The translations under genes and the position numbers were made by a program. The notes below the pieces were generated by a model. It searched no databases, was not told where the DNA came from, and saw nothing but the letters and a program-made list of their open reading frames with translations. Shown here in pieces: positions 23,230 to 34,449 of a stretch of DNA of 64,000 bases (position 1 is the stretch's first letter; each line of letters opens with the position of its first letter). Source of the DNA: Polytrichum commune (Eukaryota > Streptophyta > Polytrichopsida > Polytrichales > Polytrichaceae); assembly GCA_950295325.1 (NCBI GenBank), contig OX485803.1, positions 45,215,554 to 45,279,553 of the forward strand. The letters run 5' to 3'.

Positions 23230-24185
23230 CCTCCCCCGTGCTGAAAGATCTAGCAAAAAAAGGATCAAAATCAAGGGAATTGCATCATGACATAATTAAG
23301 ATATTCCCATGTTTTATGGCTCATGTCTAAACTTGTTATTGCACTAGGTCGTGCGACTTAGAAGAAGTGCTCTAAGAGACAGTTGCTCTATGACATGTGT
23401 GAACACTTCCATTTCTCAAGAATCTGGTGAGACGCAGTGATTTCCATGTATATGGCCACCTTCCATTCTCCTGCATCTAAGCATGACAACGACTACTTGG
23501 AAATCATTTTTCTTACTCAACTCATACCGTATTCATACATGTTGGGTTAAGTTCAATTGCAAGTGGTGCTTCCTTCATGTGGTGAATCACATGGTTAAAT
23601 GAACCAACAACCACTAAGCATATCGTTATTCCTCTTCTTCTCTTCCTCCCTTTTGTAAACTCACCCTTACATTAATACCCCTTCTTGTGTTATCAAAACT
23701 TTTATCCTTCGAGGAAAAAAAAGACGAGCTCTAAAAGTTTGATAATGAATTGTGTTTTGTGTGTGTGAGAGAGAGGGGAGGGGGGAGATGAAATAATTAA
23801 CAATTAATTACAAGTGGGAGCCCAACTAAAAGAAATTACATCCAATCTACAAATGTTGCAGAATCACATGTGTGCATATTTGAGGGTCTTTGATCCATGT
23901 CACCAAGGCACTGTGAATGGAGGGTGTGGTTTCATGGGTAGACCATATTCAAGCCATCCATTCACAACGCCCCATCCTACGGTCCACGAAAATACTCAGG
24001 CAAGCCGAAAAAAACTTCCGATAGATGAAATTCCAGTAGATGAAAAATCAATGTTTGCAAGATGAAGGGGTTGATTGTTCATCCGGTTGTATGAGAGCAT
24101 TTGTGTGGGATTTTGAAGGTTCCCATATGGTTCCCAATGTTCCCAACGTTCCCAATAGAGTCCCACATAACACTATCATGGATTT
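23230..24185. other. Gene-free stretch
   Basis: A run of GGGGAGGGGGGAG lies near 23775, and a tandem run of the word GTTCCCAA with spacers at 24118-24155. At 24164-24200 CATAACACT...GGATTTGAATAATGTTATG resembles one arm of the foldback at 49601-49684. No gene is supported. Confidence 0.4.
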
Positions 24186-24189
24186 GAAT

Positions 24190-24310
24190 AATGTTATGTA
24201 GTTGAAGACATAGTCCATTTTTTTTTAAACATGTGCTTTTACGATGTTTGCTCTTTGATCCTCACCGAACCACATACCAATCAAATCTAGGGGTCCGGTA
24301 AAGAAAAGGA
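24190..24310 (+). repeat. Dispersed repeat family R1, copy c
   Basis: GACATAGTCCA, TTTGCTCTTTGATCCTCA and ACCAATCAAATCTAGGGGTCC match the copy at 30955-31100 closely, so these two form a subgroup. Confidence 0.55.
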
Positions 24311-24319
24311 ACCACTCAA

Positions 24320-26100
24320 GACCTATCAACCCTAAGGCTTCAAGGGAATGCCATATATAAGGCTTTGCCAATTGAGCAACATAATGTCCTTATTTGACAT
24401 TATTTTGTGCATCAGGGAGTTTGTTGCCCATCAGATAAATTTGTGAGTTATTTATAAAAACAAAAAGGTGAGCTATGGACATGGTGAGGTTGGGACGAAC
24501 CAACGCGTACATTGGTTTTTTGGAGACAAGGGTTTAGGCATCCAACAAGGAACAAGTGTATGGGTTGGTTTGCCCAAATCGGCGTGGTGACTTATCTTTC
24601 TCCACAAGCCATGGGATGTTGGGGATTTACCCTTTTGTGATTGTATCCTTTCTTTTGCAATCGACTTGTTTCGATTTGTAGTTACAAAAAAAATTATAAC
24701 TACATTAAAAAAAATGGCCTTTTCATGTAGTCTCATATGAACCCACAGCCATGGCGACATTTGCAAAAGTTCATGTCATGACAAGAGATAGCTCCCACGT
24801 GGTTATTCCAATGTTCATGCTATGCTCCCATATACAAGTTCCTTGTCCACCTTTGTTTCAATATACTTTACGCCATAGAAAATACTCTCCCTTTGACCCT
24901 TCCCAAGCATTATTATTCAATATATTCAATTCACCTACCCCAATGATTGTTGTCGCGAATCAACCATTGATACTAAACTTGTTAAGCACAATCATTGTGA
25001 ATGCAACTATTATTTTCAAGTGGATGGTCGTGCAACACATGCATAGATTGTCATCGTCACAAGAGTTTGAGAAGACATACATTTCTCCGCTCAACATGTT
25101 TGTTTCAAGTTCACATATGAGCTCTTTGCTTTGATTAAGGTGAAATATCTCTCGTTCATGCCAACTCTAGAAGTGGACATCGTATCTCTCTCAACATCTC
25201 TCCTACTCTTAAATATCAAGACACCAAGGGAATCTCTTCATCTGAACCTTCAACAAGTTGTAACTTGAACACAACCAAAAATCAATTATTTTTTATCGAT
25301 TGGGTTGGTAACCCAACACGGTGTCATCTCCTTCTCCATGTTATACCATAACTTCCACCTATCAAAAGCCTTGAAACAACCACACTATAGGGTTAGTGCC
25401 CTCAACTACCTAATTGATGACAAGAGGGTTGACACCAACAAGAGAGAAATTATTGCATACAAGCATACCTCATGACATGCATCTAACAAGACTCCCTTTA
25501 ATAATATGTACCTTGGTTTTTAAAAATAAAATAAAATTATAGTTGATTTGACATTGAAACTAGCTTGGAAGCCCCAAATTAGTCTATGTGAGGTACAATT
25601 GGGATTAATTAACCACAAACATACAAGCAAGAAGTTTGGAAAGATTAGAAAGATGACAAGTATGCTACTATGCAATAACATCCTCTCATACAAACATATT
25701 TCTCGTCAATATTCAAACACAAACACTTTTTCCTTCTTCTTTTCCTTCGATACGCTAACCAAATATCTGCACATGATTCCAAATAATTGTTTTCTTAATT
25801 GAACATGTTCAATCTAGACCCCTCCTAGCTAGGTTGTTTGTGCCAGTTCAACGAGCACATTGCATGGAACCGTGTTGTTTGGATCATGTTCCCCCTACTA
25901 GTGGATGATTGAATAGCAACTTGAAGAGAGCCACTGGACACCACGGGATTCTTCAAGAACTATTAACTCCAAGGGTCGCTTCCTTGATTTGGATTAAGTG
26001 GGCCTCACCATCCGTGAACGTAAGCCACAACAAAACCAAAAAGCATTTCAACAAAGTTAAGCAAAATTGAGAGGTTCACACGATTTCGGTGGTTAAGTAT
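24320..26100. other. Gene-free AT-rich stretch
   Basis: The longest open frame is 127 codons (24751-25134, +). It has no recognisable motif and an H/S/P-rich random look, so I do not call it. No repeat structure was identified. Confidence 0.35.
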
Positions 26101-26139
26101 TTGATATAAGAAAGGGGGAAACATGGATTTTTCAAGGCC

Positions 26140-27880
26140 ACAAGGGCCATTTATGGTGCACTATGAGTGTTTTGGGTTGGAAAAAGGTTTGGCGTGGGTA
26201 AAGTCCGTACATATATTCCCTATCCATGTAGTTTTTGCCTCCCGCATGGGTGCCAATGTTGGTATGAGGGCGCTAACTTAGTTGAAGGACAGCCATATGA
26301 AAGAAGGCTACTTGACTCCACATGAAAAACTAGTGACAAAGCCCGAGGAGGCCGGGTCCCACGTGACCCACCAACCAAAAGGGGCCCACCACATGCTACT
26401 CTTTGTGGGCCCCATTACGGGTCAAAGCCACAACCAAGCTTGAAAAACATTCCAGACACATTTCCCGGAATAAGAGAAATCTAATTTTAATTTTTGAAAC
26501 GCTTTCAAGCTCACTTTCGTGAGGTGGATGTTGCAATGATTTTTCCATGGTTGCAAAACTCGGTGTTCGAATTATCGATACACAAAATTCTGGGTTATTG
26601 GAGGCCATAAGAATCGTCTAGAGAGCATCATGAATCATGTCCCGGCCGTGGAAAAGGCTAGGGCGTTTGTTGAAAGTCCATATGTAGCATATTCTCTAGC
26701 CATGTAAACTTTGGCGGAATCTAGGTCTAGACTCGAGATAATTGAAGGGGAACCATGTAATGAAAGGAAGCCACTCGGCTCCACATGGCAGTCCCGAAGC
26801 CCGAAACCATGCGGGACCCACACACGTTAGCCCTCGAGCCAAAAGGACCCACCATGGATGGCTCAAGATGCCCTATTCGGTGGATGGCGGGGCCCACCAT
26901 CCACAAATTTGAAGCCCCAACAAATGTCGAAACACCCAATTCAACTTGCTTTTTGTGAGTGAGGGCTACACTCTTCCGGGTCACGGAAACCTTGGTAGGT
27001 GGATTATCTATACATAATGCACAAGGTTGGGTTGCTTTTTTGGAGGCCATGAGAATCATCGACCGAATGGACCCCACCACAAATGGCATGGGATGATATA
27101 TTCCTTTCAAAGGTGGGACCCACCGTCCACAAGTTGCAAAGCCACAACAAATTATAACCCCGATTAACTCACGTTCGTGATGATGGCTACATTTTTTGGG
27201 GTCACATAAATTCTGCCGCATAGATTACCATACATGTGCAAGGAAAAAGGTGGGGAGGGGGTTTGGGGTTTGAGGCCATGAGAATCATCCACCCAAGATG
27301 ACCCCACCACACATGGCATGGGATGCTCGAAGAAACTCACCCTCCACAAAACTTAAGTCACGAGAAAATCGCAAAACATGTGCCTCACTTCTTTTGCGAG
27401 GATGGCTAACTTTCTTTCCTTGTGTAGATTACGGATGCGGGAAAAGGTGGGGGGTTTAAGGCCATGAGAATCATCGACGGTGCATTATGAATTCCTTTTG
27501 GGTGTGAAAAAAGCCTTGGCTTCGGCGAGTCCGTATACATATATTCCCTAGGAGCCAAGTAAGTTTGGCGCACATGGGCGGAATCTAGGGTAGAGTAGGA
27601 GTGTGTGGAAGGGGAAATCATATTCTAACATCCCCGGTGGGGTCTTTGCGCATGCGAACCATATGAAAGGACTGTAACTTGGAGAGCCACTTGACTCGAG
27701 TCCATGGAAAAGGGAGGGGGGGGGGGACAAAGGTTGAAGATCGGGCCCCACTTCCTCCATATGCAAATTTAGGCCTCCGAAACTAAGTGGCAATTAGTTT
27801 CATGGTGGGTTTACGAGGTTCACAAAAACTCTCGGTGCCCAAGTTCTTCGTAAATGGAAATTTGGGGTTTTTTGGAGGCC
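26140..27880 (+). repeat. Degenerate repeat array, GAGGCCATGAGAATCATC core
   Basis: The core GAGGCCATGAGAATCATC or a variant occurs at 26601, 27043, 27272, 27459 and, weakly, 27875. Recurrent companions are GACCCCACCA/GGGCCCACCA, GGGATGATATATTCC, GTCCGTATACATATATTCCC, GGCGGAATCTAGG and GATGGCTACA. Spacing is irregular (about 190-440 bases), so this is a decayed array or several nested copies of one repeat. A further diverged copy lies at 33890-34000. A run of 11 G is at 27716-27726. Confidence 0.55.
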
Positions 27881-27889
27881 AAGAAAAAT

Positions 27890-30405
27890 ACGAGTGGTGC
27901 ATTGTCATTTCACTTTCTTGTAGGCCTGGCGGAAAGAGTCCATGTGTGCCTAGGTAATAATAATATACTCCCCCCTAGTCATTGCAAGTTAGGCACACCG
28001 TATGGGGTAGAAGGGAAGTGCTTCTTAGGTGCACGCATACAAGGGTGAAGTGAGGGTGCCTTTTTGTCACGATCACAAACAAGAGTAAAAACAAGAAAAC
28101 GGTAGAACCGTGAGGCTCTGTCCTTTACTATGAAAGACTACAATTGTAGATGTCCACTTTGCTCATGCCAATCCATGGCTATTCACTATACAAAACCTTC
28201 CTTGGATTTTGTGCACCTTCTTCTCAAATGCGGGTCAAGGATTGAAGCTACTCATTTATCACCTGAAATTTTTTAAATGAATAATCAAGAATGGCCGAAA
28301 TAACTATAGTTAACTAGATTTCTTCCAATGCATTCAACTCTCTCTCTCTCTCTCTCTCTCTCTAGAGAGAGAGAGAATCCACATTAAATAAAGTGGACCA
28401 AAAACAACAAGAACAAGTAACGTTCAAGTGTGAACGCAAAGTGGTTAGGAAATTTGCTCTTGAAACGAAGAAGTTGATGCATAGTCTCTGTCCTACAGAC
28501 AGAGCCAAAAAACCAAACCAAACAAAAAGAGGTTTCACGGGTTCACAAGAACTTGGTCTCTAAGTTTCCAAGACCATAGAGGGGTCTCTAGTTCAACACA
28601 TTGAGTGCTAAAGTCTAGTTTTCACACGGGATGCTATAAACAATACACTGAAAATTTTGTTGTGTTTTGAAATTGAATTTAGGTCACACTATATAAGTAA
28701 CTATGGCAAACGTGCCCATGTTTTATTGAGGTTGTGAGAAATATCTACTGTGTACAAGTGTATCATGTGTCGTTGAGCCCTTTGCAAATTAATATGGCAT
28801 CATGAAATTGACATGTTGGGGGAAACCAATCTTCAATTCACGCCCACAAACTTCAAGTTACCCCCCCCCCCCCCAAAAAAAAAACCCATCTTGAAATTTT
28901 TCAGTGAGGGATATACACTTGCTCACCTTTTAAATCAAAAATAAAAGTAACATATATAGTCCAGTCTTTTACAAATTTTCTTGAATTTATAGTGAAATAA
29001 CAACAAATGATCACAAGCCCATTCTACTTGTCAGAGGCTTTCCAATGTGCCAAATATGTTTGCGTGCCCGGGGGTGCACCGTTCATTAAAAATCAAAAAC
29101 CACGTGTGTTTGCAACATACTCTAAAAGACCCTTATATACAAGTTTTTTGTAAAATAAAGTAATGCACATACAATTTCAATGATAAAAATACAAGTGAGA
29201 GTATGTATACATAAAAACTCACGTTCATATATAGCCATTAATGAAGCATACAAATATAATGTTGAATAATAATGAACCCCTATCATATGTATAATGTACA
29301 ACGTTATCATTCATAAATAAAGTTGTTGAAAACTATTTCATCCCCGGATGTAAACTCATAAACATCTAAGTCTATAACATATACTCATAGAAGCTCAAGC
29401 AATTATTTTTTCTAAATCTACCATCAAGTCATCCATAAAGTCTAGTGACCCTACCATACAATTACAAATGTTGTATATTTTAAAGAGGTTATTCATACAT
29501 ATACATAACTATGAGTTATAATTTGTGTAGTTTGTGTATACATATTACAAAATAAAGTTTAAATTAATGCCCCTTTTATGCACTCACCTATTCTCATATG
29601 TGTTATGAAAGGTACACCCCAGGCATGCACGTAGAAACCTTTCTATCTAACAAAGTCCCAAACAAAATCACAATTGATTTTTTTGAAATACATTGTTTGT
29701 TTGTTAGGTGTGTGTGTTTGCACGCGCTACAAGTGATACACTAAACATGTAATTATAAAATGTATTTCAAAGTGATATGTCATGTCATTTGCTACCCTCT
29801 CTAGTTGCTATTGAGTCATTGCAAGACAATTCATGTCGGTTGATGATGAATAGGTAGTGAGGATGTACACTAAAGTGGATGTTTAGTGCAATGTGCACTA
29901 GTGTTGTGTCCTCGATGTAGAGAAGTTGACCACAAGAAGCTTCGGATTTGAAAGCAATTCCTCTTTGATATTTTGCCACGTGGGCCTCTTACATTGCTTA
30001 GGAGCAATTTACATTTTGCATGGAAATTAAAACTCCACATTAACGATGTAGGTGCACGGGAAAGTATTAGGGGGCCATGAGGGTCAAAAGATTTGTGTAG
30101 TCATGTCATTTGAAGGTTGGCAACCCTCTATCATTCGTTTTCTTTGTAGCAATTTGGCCCATAGTTTGCATCAGATACCCTAATTTGGTATAAGGATATT
30201 AGGTTGGGATCAAACAACCCTAAACCTATAGGAGTAGATTTTCACCACACTCCTAACATGGAGGCGACAAATCCAAAGCCTTTTTGGGCATTGAGGGGCA
30301 CATTTCTTCCCAATATTATAAAAGAGTAGGTTTTCATGGGTTCATAAGCTGCACTAAACATATGGTTTATTGTGGCTCACATTAGGAGTATTGTAATTGT
30401 TTGAT
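27890..30405. other. Gene-free stretch with microsatellites
   Basis: A CT/AG compound microsatellite at 28338-28376 forms a near-perfect palindrome. Fourteen C followed by ten A lie at 28861-28884. No gene is supported; 29100-29560 is very AT-rich. Confidence 0.4.
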
Positions 30406-30409
30406 GACA

Positions 30410-30690
30410 ATTAAAGAGGTTGATTAACAAATTCAAATAGTCAATGTAGCCATTTTCCTCATGATTTTTGGAGCTAATATGAATATCTTAGTCATTATTA
30501 AATTGAAGATTTTCTTTCTCGATAAATGGTCACACATGTCCCTCCAATTATGTTCATTATTGAGCTTACAATGATTAACAAATTTTGAGCATGCAGTTCA
30601 ATGTCTTTAAAACCACATATATTTTTGGTGTTCGTTCTTAGACTCACACATGATCATACACCACTCAAACATAGTTGTCCATTAAGACGA
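30410..30690 (+). repeat. Dispersed repeat family R1, copy d
   Basis: GATTAACAAATT, GCCATTTTCCTCATGATTTT, TTTTGAGCATGCAGTTCAAT, TTTTTGGTGTTCGTTCTTAG and CACCACTCAAACATAGTTGTC follow the family order of copy a. Confidence 0.6.
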
Positions 30691-30954
30691 GGCACCAAAT
30701 TAAGCACATCTAACTTCAACGAACATATTTTTGATGGAGCATGAGGATGAAGATATGCACTTGTTAATTGGTTGGTTCTTCGTCTTTTCCAACTTCTACA
30801 TGTTAGTTATTCATAATGGAAGTTGTGTTGCATTAGCAAAATTGAGATGAAGCATCAACAAAAATCGGATTGAAAATTGGATCATCCCTTATTTAATTAT
30901 GGTTGTCGGTGTTGTATATTTGTTGATTTCTTAATTGAATACATAGGTCCTCTC

Positions 30955-31100
30955 ATTTGTGTTCACTGTTGGGTATGAAGTAGTTAATAAAATTCGAGAC
31001 ATAGTCCAATCTCTTTTAACCATGTGGCTTTATGGTGTTTGTTCTTTGATCCTCATCATACCACAGACCAATCAACTATAGGGGCTTGATCAAGAGAAGT
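30955..31100 (+). repeat. Dispersed repeat family R1, copy e
   Basis: This copy matches 24190-24310 closely and stops about 25 bases before the Harbinger-family element that begins at 31125. Confidence 0.55.
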
Positions 31101-31963
31101 GACCAATAACACATGCATACCGTAGGGGTTGTTTAGATCATGGATCGTAAAGTCGTCCCTTGCTTCCCTAAAATATATGATTGGCCTTTGAACTCGTCTT
31201 GGGACCACTTTGGTTTACATCAAGGAAAAAAATAAAATGTAAGAGTGACCATGGAGCTTGAGGTCCCCAAAAGACCTATTTTCACGCATACATTATTCAT
31301 TATCATGGTCCAATGGGTTTTGTGGGGAGAAAGGGAAAAGAGGTTCTCTTGTTGCAAAAGTTAGGTGATTATGGTAGAGAAATATCGTTCTAATAAATTA
31401 AATGATTTAATTTTTTTTGGGTGAAATGTTATCGTAGTTAAGAGGAGAGAAGAGAGGGAGAAGGGGACAAGGTAAAACATGAAAATAAGTCCCTTTTTGG
31501 GCATCTCTCTTATGTATGTATGTATGTATGTATGTATGAGAGAGAGAGAGAGAGAAAACTCATCCACTTTTTGATGCATGGTCAATCCTCGGGGGGTGCA
31601 CTGTACTAAACATGTACGAGTATACGTGAGTGCACAGGAGGGGTATTGATTTGGACCTTGCCGTATTACGTATACATATGGTATACATGTTATAATTTAT
31701 AGTTACGTACATATATGGAAGGCCTTTAAAAAGTATACAATAATTGTACTTGTATGGTACTGTTACTATACTACATATCATAAGTTTTCATATTGGATGA
31801 AATTAGGATTAACTAGGATTAACGATTTTCGTTAGCAACCTTATAGGGTAGTATGAACCATGTGCAAGGTGTCAAGGTAATATCGGGGAAAGAGGCAGTA
31901 TTAGGGTTTTGAAATGATTCGTTCAACTCAAAGTAACAAGGACCCTTTTCCCCTCCCATCCCT

Positions 31964-32062
31964 AGGTTTTTGTTTTCTCTTTTTGTCGGGTGCTAAAGGT
32001 TTTTGTTTTCTCTTCTAGTTGGGCGCCGAAGGTTTTTGTTTTCTCTTCTCATATAGCCTGCT
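31964..32062 (+). repeat. 33-bp unit, three tandem copies
   Basis: AGGTTTTTGTTTTCTCTT begins at 31964, 31997 and 32030, an exact 33-base period. The array is pyrimidine-rich and lies 170 bases upstream of the ATG at 32234, so it could be leader or promoter of that frame. Confidence 0.8.
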
Positions 32063-32233
32063 TTTTTTGCCGACAACTGCTTCACTTTTCCTTCTTTCAC
32101 CTGTTGCTTCCAACGCTTCTCAGCGTCCCTACGGTTACTGCTGCCGTGGGAGTCACCGAAAGTTTTGACATTGTCATGGCCTCGTTCTGAAATTCCCTCT
32201 CTATCAAATGCAAAGTCACATGTGGCTTATGTA

Positions 32234-32773
32234 ATGGCAGGGGAGTCTAGAATTTTTAAAAGTACATTTGTTAGTCAATTGAATGGCAATCCTTCTTTGT
32301 CTAAAGATCGGTTGACTCGAATTAGAGCTGGCATATTATATATGAAGCCTAAACTCTTGAGTGTTGGAAACCATGACACTTTATTAAAGCTTGGTTGTGA
32401 CTGAGGTGTGTGTTTTTTGAACACACATGAAGCTAAAACTGTGAAAAAACGAGGTAGGCCAAAAAAATCTACTCGAGTTAAGGTTTGGTTTGTTGGGAGA
32501 GTTTATAAGATGCGGAGGAAGTTTGGTAATCGTTGGGTGGAGTATAGGGATCCAATTGACTTGATGGACCGTCCATCAAACGTGGAGATTGGTTTATGTT
32601 GGTATCAAAAAGGGGCTAACAACAAGTGGACATATGATCTTACTGATCATTTGATGGTAGACTTAGAGACAATAATTGCATTGGCTACAATGACATATAT
32701 TGGTGAATCAAATGTTTATGAGTTACATCCGGGAGATGAAAAAGTTTTCAACGACTTTGTTGATGAAAGCTAG
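32234..32773 (+). pseudogene. Unrecognised AT-hook-like protein frame with one internal TGA
   Basis: Starting at the first in-frame ATG (32234), one phase stays open for 179 codon positions except for a single TGA at codon 57 (32402-32404). The N-terminal part includes SRIFKSTFVSQLNGNPSLSK. Just after the TGA come GVCFLNTHEAK and KKRGRPKK, the latter an AT-hook-like DNA-binding core (RGRP). The C-terminal half has aromatic-rich, acidic sequence (NRWVEYRDPIDLMDRP, WTYDLTDHLMVDLET). I do not recognise the family. The local context GCD-stop-GVC suggests that the TGA replaced a Cys codon, but that is inference. The frame lies inside a Harbinger-family element without transposase, so it is either a captured host gene or an accessory gene of the element. 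With the TGA it is probably dead, unless it is read through or starts downstream. Confidence 0.5.
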
Positions 32774-33159
32774 GATATTTTGTTATACATATTATAGGGG
32801 TTGATTATTGTTCAAAAGTATATTTGTATACTTATGTTAATGACTATATATAAATGGATGTTTTTTGTGTATACATATTGTCACTTCTATATTTATTGTT
32901 ACAATTGTATGTGTATTACTTCATTTCACAAAAAATAACTTGTATATAGGGGGTTTTTAGAATATGCAGTGAATGCACGTGATTCTAGGTTTTAATGAAA
33001 GGTGCACCCCCCGAGGGTCAATCCTCTCGGTCCACATTTGGTGCACACCTAATGAGGGGCCCAAGGGCTTCAAAATTTGCATTTTTCAAAAATTTGAGCA
33101 TGGAAAAAAACCATATGACGTGGGACAACTTCGTGGTCCATGATGTAAACAACCCTTAG

Positions 33160-34440
33160 TATGCATTCTGTGTGTGCTCGTGTAGAGTCTGTAGCCATGA
33201 AAGTTAAGTAAGGCTCACATGCAAGGGATGTTGGGTTCAATTCACCATTCCCTAAAAGGTTGATTTTATGAGGTTCAAAAAAACATTGTGCTTAAGCTCT
33301 AAATGCTCAAGAAGCCAAAAAGTGGGTGCCAACGTTTTTCAAAGATCTTTTGTTTGTTTGTTTGTTTGTTTTTGTCTCCTACACCTTGACATAATACATT
33401 TCTACACCATCTAGAGCAAACATATCAAAATGTGATATCGAAGACTAAAAGATATGGACCTTGACATGGTTGGAATTGTTGATATTTGATTTGTTACAAA
33501 ATTGACTATTTTGGAAAGTAACAATGTCAATGAATATTCAAGTTACATCTTTGATTCAAGTTACATCAATGAATATTTTTGGTTTTTCCCACCAAGTTAT
33601 GTAGCTCAAGCTTATAGCCAACCGTATCAAAGATAAGGTGATTTGGATACATTTTGGAACTTTATTATTTTTGAAGGAAAATGCTTGTAAAATCGTTTCG
33701 TGGAAACCAATGATAAATATTCATATTCCGACTACACATATTTGATTTAGAATTAGCTCCCTAAAACTTTCTCTTGTATGCCAACCAAAACAAAAAAAAA
33801 AAGCTTCTAATTCATGCCTTATAGTGCATTTTTGATTCAAGCTAAAACCCTTAGGCTTTTAGGGGATAAACCACAACTAAAATGAACATGTGATTTTTGG
33901 AGACCATGATAAGTGTCCATGGTGCTTGACAATTATGCTATTTGTCAGACGCGTGTATAAATTTCCCAGCCATGTGCGTGAGGTGTACATGTAAGGATGT
34001 AAAAGTCGCTTCAACATGAACATCACTGCAAAAAGAAAGGAACCAAGTTACATTACAAGGGCCGGTCGAGGTCAATCCTTGCAGTCTCAGCCGTCGAGAT
34101 CACGAAAGTTGGGACTTGCCACTTCACACAGGTCCCGAAGTCCTAAGTCCCGAGTGGAACATGAATGCGCCTACATGGCAACACTTTTCGGAGGCGGGGC
34201 TTGACTTGGGGCTTGTGTTGAGAGTTGGGTGGAGCGTAGAGGTAGACCCAACTCTCCACACAACCTCCGTGAATATTGGTGCATCAAATAATCAAGATCC
34301 GACGTTGATGAGGAATTCAACCCTATTTGAAATGCTTTTCTCGAGGCTCAAAAGCTGGGAGTTGGTAATTAACATGAGTGGGGGTGGGAGTTGGGAGCCT
34401 TACAAAGTGAAAGTGAAGTGAGTGGGGCTGTCGTGTCATG
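33160..34440. other. Gene-free stretch upstream of the kinase promoter
   Basis: A tRNA-derived SINE-like phrase (GTTGGGTTCAATTCACC, B-box-like) lies at about 33230-33245. A TTTG microsatellite is at 33348-33374. A diverged relative of the 26140-27880 repeat is at about 33890-34000 (TGGAGACCATGATAAGTGTC). Open frames at 34016-34421 overlap and have no motif. Confidence 0.4.
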
Positions 34441-34449
34441 TAACTCGGA

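Larger units (their letters stand above)
31125..33155 (-). mobile_element. PIF/Harbinger-family element carrying a foreign reading frame, copy B
   Basis: The two ends are diverged versions of the Harbinger ends at 55570-56714, but in reverse orientation. The left end begins GGGGTTGTTTAGATCATGG and continues with subterminal sequence matching the right end of that element (GTCTTGGGACCACTTTGGTT, GTCCAATGGGTTTTGTGGGG). The right end, read on the other strand, begins GGGTTGTTTACATCATGGAC and has the left subterminal words. Flanks are GTA and TTA, a possible mutated TTA duplication. No transposase can be recognised in the 2-kb interior. Instead there is a reading frame with an AT-hook-like motif (32234-32773). 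Microsatellites (TATG and AG, 31511-31556) and a 33-bp tandem repeat (31964-32062) also lie inside. Confidence 0.65.

Noticed and set aside
26140-27880. CRISPR-like spaced repeats
   Set aside because: Units are irregular, hundreds of bases apart and diverged, and the DNA is eukaryotic.
27716-28884. Element bounded by the G run at 27716 and the C run at 28861
   Set aside because: The sequences inside the runs do not pair as inverted repeats. The same test failed for 11676/13854, 16178/20139, 40280/42871 and 44545/48272.
33186-33250. tRNA gene near GGGTTCAATTCACC
   Set aside because: B-box-like only; the arms do not pair and there is no acceptor stem.
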